A stretch of DNA of 64,000 nt from Aedes albopictus (lineage: Eukaryota > Arthropoda > Insecta > Diptera > Culicidae): contig NC_085136.1 of assembly GCF_035046485.1 (NCBI RefSeq), positions 299,304,778 through 299,368,777 on the forward strand, in the 5' to 3' direction. The position numbers and the translations under genes are program-made. Numbering within the stretch: the stretch's first letter is position 1; each line of letters opens with the position of its first letter. Under the pieces are notes generated by a model, which was not told the DNA's origin, did not search any database, and saw only the letters and a list, made by a program, of their open reading frames with translations. Positions 57,701 to 64,000 of the stretch are shown in pieces.

Positions 57701-60700
57701 CTACAGGAATTCGACTAGAGATGTCCTCGTTTATTAGGTCAAGAGTTCATTTAGTGAATGCTTTAATGAATGCTTCACCTGTGAAGATACCACTGAACAT
57801 ACCACCCACGTTTGTCGTGGAAGCTCACAGCCAGCGATGGCATATCCTCGCGATAGTATTTGTAAGCACCATGCTAGGTTTGATTCTTTCATCCTTGTAC
57901 ACTGGATCCTCCAGTTAGTTAACCCTTATGTGGCCGACAGGGTACCCGGGTACCCAGCACCCATTTAAAAAGCACGGTGTAGAAAAAAGCAAAAAAAATT
58001 GTCGGCCACATAACGGTTAATGAGTCGGGACTGCTTTAATTGAGTCAGTTTCAGGGGGTTTTCGGTGGCGTTTTAGATGTTTCAGAGGGTTTTCATGGGG
58101 TTCGGGAGGTGTTACAGGGGCGTTCACGGGAGTTTCTCTGATGCGTTACCTGGGCTCCGAATAGGATTTAGTGGGTTTTCAGTGGCATTTCTGGACATTT
58201 CAGAGGATTTCCAGGGGGTTCCGGAGGCGTTACAGGGGCGTTTTCCGGGGTCCCAGGTGCGTTACATGGGGTCCTATGGGTTTCAGAGGGTTCGGTAGAA
58301 TTTCAGGATGTTTCAGAGGAGTTTCAGGGGATTGCGAAAGCGTTATAGGAAGTTTTGAGGGAGTTTGAAAAAACTACAGGCTCCCTGAAACTCCCTAAAA
58401 ACTTCCTATAACGCTTTCGCAATCCCCTGAAACTCCTCTGAAACATCCTGAAATTCTACCGAACCCCCTGAAACCCATAGGACCCCATGTAATGCACCTG
58501 GGACCCCGGAAAACGCCCCTGTAACGCCTCCGGAACCCCCTGGAAATCCTCTGAAATGTCCAGAAATGCCACTGAAAACCCACTAAATCCTATTCGGAGC
58601 CCAGGTAACGCATCAGAGAAACTCCCGTGAACGCCCCTGTAACACCTCCCGAACCCCATGAAAACCCTCTGAAACATCTAAAACGCCACCGAAAACCCCC
58701 TGAAACTGACTCAATTAAAGCAGTCCCGACTCATTAACCGTTATGTGGCCGACATGTTGGATCTTTTCACAGCATTTCATAAACGTTTCAGGCGGATTCA
58801 AGACATTCCAGACTGATTACGCATGCAGTTCCAAAGACCTATGTTCAAAAGAGTCCTCAGAGATTCTCAAACAACATTGAACTTGACAGTACATGGCTGC
58901 ATGAGGCTGTGCAAGCATGAATTTCATTCAAATACACTAGTTTTGCATGTAGATTCGATGACACGCTCCAAGCTCCCCTTAACTCCACACACTACTTCTT
59001 TCCCGAAATCCAAACTTATCCCTAATTTTAAGTATTCAGTTATGAGTTCAAGCAAATTCCATATATATCCAGCCTAACTTTACCAAACACCGTATGTAAC
59101 ATATGTAAACAAAAAATAACTCTTCACATGAAAGGCTATAAATAGAAAGAAATAGAAATAGAAAATAGAAAGAAAAAATAGCTCTTCAATTTCGTGAAGG
59201 GCTACTTGTATCATTCATCTTTGGGGATGAGTTGTGAAAAAATATCCGGATTTTTCACGTTCCTAAAATGCTCAATGTATGGGAACAGCGAACTTCCCCT
59301 CCGTTTTTCTCCGTTCGTGAATTTTGTTAGATACGGTGTTTGGTAAAGCTAGGCTTGATATCATTTTAAGGTTCATGTGGGTATAGGACACTGCACGCCG
59401 CGGTTGCTAAGGTATGTAATTTTTTGACGTTTCGTGGCGTTTTGTTCACAATTCGGACTTTCATCATCAAAAATTTCATCAGCCTTCCATGGGTGGTTTG
59501 ATTATTTTTTTTTTCAAAATTTGGGGTTCGCGTACGTGGGAAAATGTACTGATTCATGACGGAGCTCTTTCTGGGATTCCACAGGAATTCCAACCGCTAT
59601 TCCTTCGCGGTTTCTCTATAAAGTATTTCCTGGAATCCTTCAGGAGTTTTGTTGACATTCCCGGGTGTTCTTTATGAAATTCTTCTGGGATTCTTGCAGG
59701 AATTTCTTCTGATATTTTTAAAGCGATTCCATCTGGGAGTCCTCCAGGAGCTCTGCCAAGATTTCTCCAGGCAGTACTCCATGGATTCCTCCACAGACTC
59801 TTTCCGGATTTCTTAAGCATTACCTTCTGAGATTCCTCCAGGTGTTCCTGGATTCCTCTAAAAATGCTTTCCGAAATCTGGAATTCCCCCGGAAATTTTT
59901 TCCATGAATCCTTCTGAGTTTCCTTCTCGAGCTTCAAGATATTCCTTCCGGGATTAATCCAGAATATCTGGGAATCCTTCAGGAATTCCTTCCGAAATTA
60001 TCTTAACAGTTTCTTTTAAAATGTGTTCAGAAGTTTTTTCTCGGATATCCAGAAGAAATTCATGGAAAAACAAAATCCCGGATGGAACTATAGGAGGAAT
60101 TAGAATGAACTATGGTAGAATTCATTGCAAAACTGTTAGAGGAGTTCCTTAAGAAATTGTTGGCGATATTTCTCAACGAACTCCTATAGGAATTTCAAAA
60201 AGAAGTCCTAAAGTAATTCCATAAGGCTTTTCATTAAAAAAACTCAAGGAGGAATTCTCTCATATACTCCTGGAGGAACATCTTGGAGAATTTAAGAATG
60301 GACCCGGAGGAATTCCAGAAGGATCTGCAGGAAAAGAGTTCCCGGAGGTATCCCGGAAGTTAGGGATCCAATCCGGAATTCCTAAATAAATCCCGAAAGT
60401 TGTTCCTGGAAGAATCCCAGGAGAAGTTCTTGGAGGAATATCGGAAAAAGAAAAATGTTGGAATATCCCTGGAAAGATTTCCTAGATGAATCTCAGACAA
60501 AAAAAGATCTCCAAACAAAAAAAACTCTTAGGAACCTCGCATGGAATTCCTTGTGGGGCCTGGTTGAATCCCGGAAGGAACCCCTAGAGAAATTTCGAAA
60601 TGAGTGTTTGAAGAAATCCCGGAAAGAACTTTTGGAGGAATTCCGAAAAAATCCCGCGTAAATTTCCTGGAAGAATCTCAGAAGAAATCTCCGGGAAGAA

Positions 60701-63700
60701 CTATGAAAGGAGCCCGTAAAATAACATCTGCAGGAATCCTAGAAGGATTGTTTGGATGAATCCCAGAAAAAAAATCCCTGAGTAATCCCGGAGGGAATCT
60801 CCGGAGGAATCGCGTTAGAACTTCCTGGAGGAATTCCAGATTAAGGTGAAACATCAAGAAATCCCATTGCAATTTTGCATACAAACTTTAGAGGCACAAA
60901 TCTGACGAACAAAGCATCGAACCAAGCCGTACTTGTTTATCCTGGCTTTGCTCACTTGCAAAAAAGAGGCAACTTTTCCAAATCGAGCGCATTTGTTTAC
61001 GAATTTTTAAGATTGGTGCTCTTGAAAACGTGAGAAAGGGGTCCAAGTCTGCCATTGTGGCAGCCATATTTGTATTCTCTGATGTTTCTCTTTGGGGTCT
61101 CCAGTTAGCCTAGTGGTTAAGGCTATGGATCGCCAATCCGGAGACGGTGCGTTCGATTCCCGTTCCGGTCGGGAAAATTTTATCGACTCCCTGGGCATAG
61201 TGTATCATTGTACTTGCCTCACAATATACAAATTCATGCAATGGCAGGCAAAGAAAGCCCTTCAATTAATAACTGTGGAAGTGCTCAAAGAACACTAAGT
61301 TGAAGCGAGGCAGGCCAAGTCCCAGTGGGGACGTAGAGCCATAAAGAAGAAGAAGAAGTTTCTCCTTAAACCTGTTTAGGAAACACTGAAAAAGTTCCTG
61401 GAAGAATCCCAGAGGAAGTTTTCTAAAGGAATCCTAAATAAACCCCCGGATGAATCTCTTAAGCAACCCCTAGGAATAGAAGTAAATCCAGGAGAAGTCC
61501 TGGCAGAAATTGGTAGAGGACGAATTTCTGGAAAAGTTGCGGATATTGTTCCTGTGGAATCACAGAGGGAGCTTTTGGAGGGGTGCTACCAGTACACTTT
61601 CCCAAGTTATCCATCTATCATTTGGCAATTTTCCATGGATCGTTTTACAAATTCCACGGCACTAACAATAGGCTACCATTTTAAATTCGAACACAGAGGC
61701 ACAAAAGTACCTACAAGTAAGTTCAATCCACCCAACTTCAAGGTTTCATGCGGGAAGCCAATTATGAGTTGATGGAGTCCATGTTGAGGTGGGTAATTTT
61801 CATTTGGTGGAAAGCGGGCAAAGCACCTAGAGCCGACTCCTTACTTCTTACCGTGAATTGACGATCAAACGCAAAGCAAAATTGCGCAGGTGGCGCTTTT
61901 CTGAAACAGTAAATTACGAACCCTAGACTAAATTACTAATGATAAAAGTGGAAGAAAAGTAAAATCATTGCAGATCCTGATATCTTTCATACAATTTTTT
62001 GATCTGAAATATGAAATATGGCACTGGAAAGAGAAGGTAATGGAACTGGGTGAGATCATTCTATGACAGCAAAAACAAAATCGTCGAGTGAATTACTCAC
62101 GTGACAGTGATTCCAGACGGAGCCGATTTCCTCAACTGAATGATAAATTCCTAGTTCTTCGATTAGGGCAGGGCAGACAACAATTAGTCAGGTTTTACAG
62201 CCTGCGACACAATGCATGATAACGGCAGATTTGGAAGGGAAATGCGACACAGACGCGTATGAGGTCACGAGCCGTATGAAGTATGATGATGCAAAATTGG
62301 AAACCGATGAGAGACGGCAGACTACTTATTATGCAGGTAGGTCAGATAAAAAGCTCATGAACCCCCAGTCCACAAGTATCAACGATTAAATGCGTCAATG
62401 CTGTGGGTGGTTTAACCGTTTAACCAAATCGTGTCAACTGAAAAGGTTTCGTATTGCTTGAATTCCCTACTATCAAACGTGAGCATCTCTTACTCAGGCC
62501 TATCTATGGGTGTTAAGTCAACATCAGATTTGTGGAGAGCTTTACGTCAACTGCAACTGGTGGATGTGATGTGTCCGCCTATGTGTAATATGTCATAGCA
62601 ATGAACTCCACCCTCACGGCACGTATGCACCTTTCTATGCAACGCAGCCTCGTGCAGCTTAGTTGTCATCGAGTGGGTAGGTTTATGATGGCAGTTATAG
62701 GCGGACACAAGGGGAGACCCCAGATAAGGATGTCAGTCACATTAATGGCGTCGTTGTTTTAATCCATGGGCTTTCAATTTACAAGAATTGTCCTCTATCT
62801 TATCGCGCACAGCACCGTTCGCTGAAAGGTCGATGCGAAAAATAAAGCTGCTGTTCGTTTGGAGCAGATCGACTGATGCAATACATTTTGATCATTTTGG
62901 TATGTTATAAGCGAATGCGCCACCCCCACAGAGGCGTTTTAAATTGTTTTTTTTTTGTGTGCACCCGACACCCAATCTTAACAACAAAATCAGAAAGATG
63001 TTTAATCAACCTTGAAGTTAAGCAAACCATAGCTTTTTCCACAGATTAGAAATGAATTACGGTAGGAGTTTGCTACTTTGAGGTCAAAATATTCAGTGAA
63101 GCCCATATCCCCACAGATTTTAATAATTCTCGTACAAAAAAAAAACTAAATTGCTCGTTAGATGCTATAAAAACCTCTTCTAGTCAGATTCAGCTAAAAA
63201 GCTACAATTGAGTTATCTCCATTTTTACAACAAAAGAACACATAACAAAAAAAAAAAGATGAAACGATGAAAAATAATCTTTATATGAAACGACCTCACC
63301 AATTAGCAAACTCCTACCGTACGACGAAAACCACCACCTGGGTCAGAGAAACATAACGGGACGGAAAGAAATCGAAATAATAAGAAGAAAAAAATAAGGG
63401 GATAAAAACCTCTCAATGCGTGTGTGTAGGTAGGTATCTGTATCAGTTTGATCCGCGAGTTGCTCAAAAGTACGTCTGCGATCCGTTCAGTGCATCTTCG
63501 AGCCGTTTCAACAGTACACTTACTTGTCGTTTTCGGTTGTCCTGCGGTCGGTCACCGTACCGGCAGAATTCGGCAAAGTGCTGACTGTTGTGGAAGGCCA
63601 TCTTGGTCTTGGTGGCGTACTTGATCTGTTGCGGAAAGGGGCGAGCAGATAAGGGAAGACCAATTTTGTTTAGTTTGCTTGACAGGTAGCCCAGTTGCGG

Positions 63701-63928
63701 GTCTAAAGGACTCGGTGGAATTGGTACAGGGAAGGGAGCAACCAACCTGAGCCATGATGTCCTTTTCGTTGTGGGCCTTCTTGGCTTTGTCGCACAGATT
63801 GTTGATCCGAATTTGGTAACCCTGCTGCCACAGTTGGTCCAGCGAGCAGTTGTAGATCTTCAACCGCCTGTGGCTGTCCGATAGCTTGACCGAGTAGATC
63901 TTGATGTTTTCGGCCGTTGGCTTGGCCA
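33674..63928 (-). CDS. LRAT/HRASLS-like protein, C-terminal three exons, 5' part beyond the window
   Basis: Minus-strand exons at 63928-63747, 63625-63524 and 33769-33674 join in phase 0, with GT-AG introns and a TGA at 33676-33674. The readable part is about 126 residues: VAKPTAENIKIYSVKLSD…, then …YQIRINNLCDKA…, then KTKMAFHNSQHFAEFCRYGD, then a C-terminal hydrophobic stretch GTNMGATIIYFAM and a basic tail. The order YxIRxNN – helix – NxxHFxxxxRYG – C-terminal anchor follows the LRAT/NlpC-P60 family (HRASLS phospholipase/acyltransferases). There the motif is NCEHF, with Cys as nucleophile; here the Cys position is Ser (NSQHF). The upstream catalytic His lies outside the window. The last intron spans about 29.8 kb. 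Family assignment is by motif only; the exon structure is firmer than the function. Confidence 0.6.
33770..34086. other. Intron sequence, nothing recognised
   Basis: Left end of the 29.8-kb intron of the minus-strand gene, before the hAT-type element. No feature seen. Confidence 0.4.
34221..34475. mobile_element. MITE with CAGGxCAAACAT ends (short copy)
   Basis: Relative of the element at 22240-22744, without the nested insert. The ends CAGGTCAAACATG … ATGTTTGGCCTG are flanked by AAAT (34217-34220, 34476-34479). It lies inside the left arm of the hAT-type element. Confidence 0.85.
34929..35096 (-). repeat. Penelope terminal block, inverted copy
   Basis: Inverted relative to 36907-37073; contains the complement of CCGAAACCGGTCGACGAAAG and of ACGTCGCGCGTATTGTGAAT. 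Confidence 0.85.
35156..36906 (-). pseudogene. 5'-truncated Penelope RT/GIY-YIG copy, minus strand
   Basis: An open frame from 36826 to 35156 (and open further upstream to the junction at 36906) matches residues from about 250 to the end of the plus-strand protein. It includes the RT core (FDVAALFPSVP, YVDDVFAPV) and the GIY-YIG domain. It lacks the N-terminal region. Its 3' end is uninterrupted (…NAWESMFISNTRRPLMNED…), unlike the plus copy, so it shows the state before the 134-base insertion. Confidence 0.85.
36907..37073 (+). repeat. Penelope terminal block, 5' copy
   Basis: Direct copy of the block at 39700-39817. It contains CCGAAACCGGTCGACGAAAG and overlaps the start of the RT frame. 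Confidence 0.85.
37027..39435 (+). CDS. Penelope-like reverse transcriptase with GIY-YIG endonuclease (802 aa)
   Basis: The single protein of a Penelope-like retroelement, which copies its RNA at a nicked target. Starting at ATG 37027, the N-terminal region is basic and Cys/His-containing. RT motifs follow in order: SFDVAALFPSVPV (about residue 422), QTFGLSMGSKLSPLLADLF (about 480), RYVDDVFAPV (about 517) and PFLDLLITR. A GIY-YIG nuclease follows: GIYEIPCKDCPAVYIGQTRR (about 718-737). The frame ends early in NAWESIVLFNDVG because a 134-base foldback inserted at 39410 replaces the last residues. Near-identity to the inverted copy suggests a recent insertion. Confidence 0.93.
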   Translation: MSLLFLRWHKSRKFDSEMQATTSKCFRLYGRLIAKKRMLQLHIQFLTRCKRKGLMPKFIQVKPSINSEASGRATEKAKQIWLIEEIRCKHRLLSEVEEQLYPLHLQLLQQVEFHTITECVVRRCEEENKVCWQEALYSVTRNLPKQVRDTKQRHHRKLRSLESTQIPRTRRLPQNIENFVVNLSSTVFTQAELDLLNKGLNFAVSPQCAPLADIVNNIESAIQYDNHTAKSATRHSVKQCLLRTASKRENAKCPNFDTWCTIRQLKARDVVYSRADKGNAVVVMDREDYDSRVHAMISAGPYEEYKFKNGKTKDPLNKMIEEVNHTRQTVAHLMGDEKLERKFHVPNPTVASLYCLPKIHKDPIGMRPISSNIRTPTEKLAAWLVNEMKKYPVRHGKSVKNSIDLVKRLEGFKLRRGEILVSFDVAALFPSVPVTEALHSLRRHLERSRAPPNHIEAYLSVAQVCMNQNFFTFRGKFYKQTFGLSMGSKLSPLLADLFMSDFEDDAQKKKLFPRIWWRYVDDVFAPVKERYLEQTLAMLNSQHNTINFTVEREVEGSLPFLDLLITRKEDDTLKFGIYRKPTSTDRYITSDSNHFGAQKQAAFHSMAHRLYNIPMERDEFEEEKSRVYTAAEVNGYDRPFVNKILKKHKRKNHRRSITTLQQNPEETRRISLPFYPRITNQIKTALRRQNLHVVHKSDKTLRDLLCNLKDKVPPDEQSGIYEIPCKDCPAVYIGQTRRKVKVRLKEHKNAVQSSKATESSVAAHTVDSQHEIDWNNAKLVKSVRKTLHLNAWESIVLFNDVG
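39410..39543. mobile_element. 134-bp foldback MITE inside the Penelope coding region
   Basis: The ends TAGTCCTGTTCAACGACGTA … TACGTCGTTGAACAGGACTA are perfect inverted repeats of 30 bases, extended to about 48 with a few mismatches. A small CATTTGTCAACAAATG hairpin is at the centre. The inverted Penelope copy (35240-35260) has the uninterrupted sequence, so the insertion is directly visible. Only a single base could be duplicated. Confidence 0.9.
39700..39817 (+). repeat. Penelope terminal block, 3' copy
   Basis: Direct copy of 36907-37024, cut short at GTATTGT where the 12-bp target duplication begins. Confidence 0.85.
40272..42810. repeat. 22-base minisatellite (TCTGGAAGCCCAGAGGACTTCG)
   Basis: About 2.5 kb of degenerate tandem units of 22 bases, built on CTGGAAGCCCAGAGGACT. 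Because 22 is not a multiple of three, each frame cycles through three peptide forms (SGSPEDFVWKPRG…). Short open frames on both strands are repeat translations. It is unrelated in unit sequence to the 12-base array. A 92-bp MITE (40914-41005) has inserted into it. Confidence 0.85.
40914..41005. mobile_element. 92-bp MITE with TTAA ends inside the minisatellite
   Basis: TTAACCCTCCTTTGGCA … TGCAAAAGGAGGGTTAA is bounded by TTAA at both ends, as expected for piggyBac-type target preference. The 22-base array resumes on the other side. Confidence 0.75.
42811..44530. other. Unassigned intron sequence, richer in single-copy character
   Basis: This 1.7-kb stretch is free of the surrounding arrays and contains GCAGCAGCAGCACC, ATG-poor frames and CCCCCACAAGCCCC-type tracts. 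No exon with a domain was found. A GGGTCAATTCCCGGC at 44117-44131 resembles a pol III box B only weakly. Confidence 0.4.
44535..48981. mobile_element. 12-base minisatellite block bounded by inverted repeats
   Basis: The left boundary TAGGGGTTTTTACCCTATTC (44535) and right boundary GAATAGGGTAAAAACCCTA (about 48959-48978) are inverted, and enclose the largest array of the GGAGGAATTCCT family. This may be one mobile unit that carried its satellite, or two small foldbacks at either side. No transposase. Confidence 0.5.
44580..48760. repeat. 12-base minisatellite GGAGGAATTCCT (4.2 kb)
   Basis: The longest and least degenerate array of this family, almost wholly GGAGGAAT(T/C)CCT with 15-base variants. 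Plus-strand frames read LEEFLEESLEEF; minus-strand frames read PPGIPPEIP or RNSSRDSS. Long open frames (such as 46941-47426) follow from the 12-base period and are not genes. Confidence 0.88.
49290..50410. repeat. 12-base family, opposite orientation, diverged
   Basis: Units such as TTCTTCAGAAATTCCTCCAGG lie in reverse orientation relative to 44.6-48.7 kb, with stronger divergence and AT enrichment. No gene. Confidence 0.6.
50563..51440. mobile_element. Foldback element containing a mirrored 21-base array
   Basis: The outer arms 50563-50720 and 51285-51440 are inverted copies (CATAAAGCAGTCATTTGG against CCAAATGACTGCTTTATG; CCATTGATAACTTTAC against GTAAAGTTATCAATGG). Between them is an AT-rich array of about 21 bases (GATCCATAAAATTTTGGAAAT) running one way to about 51000 and the other way (TTTTATGGATC) after it, so the array is itself mirrored. 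Confidence 0.85.
51441..52010. other. Unassigned, part diverged 12-base repeat
   Basis: 51540-51740 has TTCAGAAATT-type units and ends with GGAATAGGGTAAGAA, similar to the inverted-repeat boundary at 48959. No gene. Confidence 0.4.
52280..54980. repeat. 23-base minisatellite (AGGATTCTGGGAGAATCCCTCTC)
   Basis: A degenerate tandem array, unit about 23 bases with a small inner palindrome (GATTCT…AGAATC). Short open frames such as LRILGESLSGFWEN on either strand are repeat translations. It lies inside the hAT-like element between two direct copies of a 20-base block. Confidence 0.82.
55043..55474. mobile_element. 432-bp hAT-type MITE with perfect 8-bp target duplication
   Basis: The ends TAGGGACAATGGAAATTCGC … GCGAATTTCCATTGTCCCTA are inverted and flanked by GTTATATT (55035-55042 and 55475-55482). 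The interior has subterminal repeats of TTTCGCGG, as hAT transposases often need. It is nested in the 52011-55742 element. Confidence 0.92.
55743..56400. other. Unassigned intron sequence
   Basis: AT-rich, no supported gene. 55890-56220 contains GTTCAAATCTAGATTAAAATT-type short direct repeats. Confidence 0.35.
56400..57720. repeat. 12-base family, diverged, reverse orientation
   Basis: Recurring TTCTTCAGAAATTCC units. Two related stretches (from 56395 and from 57100) share the order GTCCAAAA – AAAGCTTATTTTTTAGACAAG – CTCGGATTTT, so a block of about 700 bases is imperfectly duplicated in tandem. Confidence 0.55.
57919..58020. mobile_element. 102-bp MITE with TTAA ends
   Basis: TTAACCCTTATGTGGCCGAC … GTCGGCCACATAACGGTTAA. 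The same 20-base end occurs a third time at 58734-58753 as the far end of the large palindrome, linking the two structures. Confidence 0.75.
58001..58753. repeat. Near-perfect 0.75-kb palindrome
   Basis: Arms of about 365 bases (58001-58368 and 58389-58753) are almost identical inverted copies, around a 20-base loop (GAAAAAACTACAGGCTCCCT). The arms are built from TTTCAGGGG/CCCCTGAAA short units. The outer ends are GTCGGCCACATAACGGTTAA and its complement. Mirrored frames on both strands result from the symmetry. Confidence 0.9.
58754..59070. other. Unassigned intron sequence
   Basis: No supported feature. Confidence 0.4.
59071..59355. mobile_element. 285-bp MITE, AGCCTAxCTTTACCAAACAC ends
   Basis: AGCCTAACTTTACCAAACAC (59071) and GTGTTTGGTAAAGCTAGGCT (end 59355) are inverted with one mismatch. 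The interior has GAAATAGAAATAGAAAATAG. No coding sequence. Confidence 0.8.
59550..60850. repeat. 12-base family, both orientations
   Basis: Diverged TTCCTCCAGG / GGAGGAATTCC units, changing orientation near 60040. Short frames are repeat translations. The family resumes briefly at 61370-61560 after the SINE. Confidence 0.55.
61091..61357 (+). mobile_element. tRNA-derived SINE, Feilai-type
   Basis: A pol III box A (TAGCCTAGTGGTTAAGGC, about 61107-61124) and box B (GTGCGTTCGATTCCCG, about 61147-61162) head a body containing GGCCAAGTCCCAGTGGGGAC, and it ends in (AGA/AGAAG)n. GTTTCTC flanks both ends (61084-61090, 61358-61364). The layout and tail match the Feilai SINEs of Aedes mosquitoes. The 69-codon frame over it is not a gene. 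Confidence 0.9.
61358..63057. other. Intron sequence, nothing recognised beyond 61560
   Basis: After a short tail of the 12-base repeat (to about 61560), no repeat, RNA or exon was identified in about 1.5 kb. Confidence 0.4.
63058..63321. mobile_element. 264-bp MITE, TACGGTAGGAGTTTGCTA ends
   Basis: TACGGTAGGAGTTTGCTA and TAGCAAACTCCTACCGTA are exact inverted copies of 18 bases. The interior is AT-rich with A-runs. No target duplication is clear. Confidence 0.82.
63524..63625 (-). CDS. LRAT-like gene, exon with NSQHFAEFCRYG
   Basis: 34 codons between the acceptor CGCAACAG and donor GTAAGT. It holds the family's second catalytic block (HNSQHFAEFCRYGDR), with Ser where the nucleophilic Cys is expected. 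Phase 0 on both sides. Confidence 0.75.
63747..63928 (-). CDS. LRAT-like gene, internal exon
   Basis: Acceptor TTCCCTTTTCAG; donor CAG/GTTGGT, a slightly weak but valid site. It encodes AKPTAENIKIYSVKLSD … LWQQGYQIRINN … EKDIMAQ. The first codon is split with an exon beyond the window, so 63928 is not the start of the protein. Confidence 0.75.
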
Positions 63929-64000
63929 CTGAAAAGGGAAAGGAAAGAAGGCGAATTTAAACCAATTAATTGACGACAATCATCTAAACGTGAATAGCTT

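Noticed and set aside
58077..58677. Mirrored 62-73 codon frames on both strands as a duplicated gene
   Set aside because: Caused by palindrome symmetry; the frames are short and made of simple TTTCAGGGG units.
61091..61357. A true tRNA gene
   Set aside because: Boxes A and B are present but there is no cloverleaf or acceptor stem; the body and tail are those of a SINE.

Overview
This window is nuclear DNA of a mosquito, most likely an Aedes-type culicine. The evidence is a complete tRNA-derived SINE of the Feilai type, a Penelope-like element, BEL/Pao and non-LTR remnants, many foldback/MITE elements, very long repeat-filled introns, and host exons with consensus GT-AG splice sites. Only about 4-5 kb is host coding or transcript sequence; most of the rest is nested mobile DNA and degenerate minisatellite.

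Layout. 0-10.5 kb: foldback elements, degenerate repeats, a 5'-LINE remnant, and one possible tiny two-exon gene at 1.2-1.66 kb (start codon split by a 64-base intron, strong hairpin around its stop codon, poly(A) signals). 10.5-20.6 kb, plus strand: a complete ABHD17-family depalmitoylase gene of four coding exons (288 residues), with a 5.1-kb first intron. Directly after its TGA, in the same frame, lie 75 open codons, a TAG, then 656 more open codons to a TAA at 20130. The first in-frame ATG comes 254 codons after the TGA, and the TGA is followed by CAATTA, which fits the CARYYA stop-codon readthrough motif. A long, possibly double, readthrough extension is the best explanation and the most interesting signal here. 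20.6-33.6 kb: MITEs (one nested in another), a TIR-bounded 1.5-kb element, a 12-base-unit minisatellite, BEL/Pao and LINE remnants.

33.67-63.93 kb, minus strand: the last three coding exons of a probable LRAT/HRASLS-like protein whose 5' exons lie beyond the right edge. Its last intron is about 29.8 kb. Inside it are a hAT-type element with a perfect 8-bp target duplication holding a Penelope-like element (one full copy plus an inverted, 5'-truncated copy); a 22-base minisatellite; a 4-kb 12-base minisatellite flanked by inverted repeats; a foldback with a mirrored 21-base array; a second hAT-like element enclosing a 23-base minisatellite and a perfect hAT-type MITE; a near-perfect 750-base palindrome; and the SINE.

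The two host genes are transcribed towards each other. ABHD17 enzymes remove palmitate from membrane-bound proteins and LRAT/HRASLS proteins are membrane-anchored acyltransferases/phospholipases, but nothing in the sequence shows a functional link between them. Everything is read by eye; no alignment, expression or conservation data were available.
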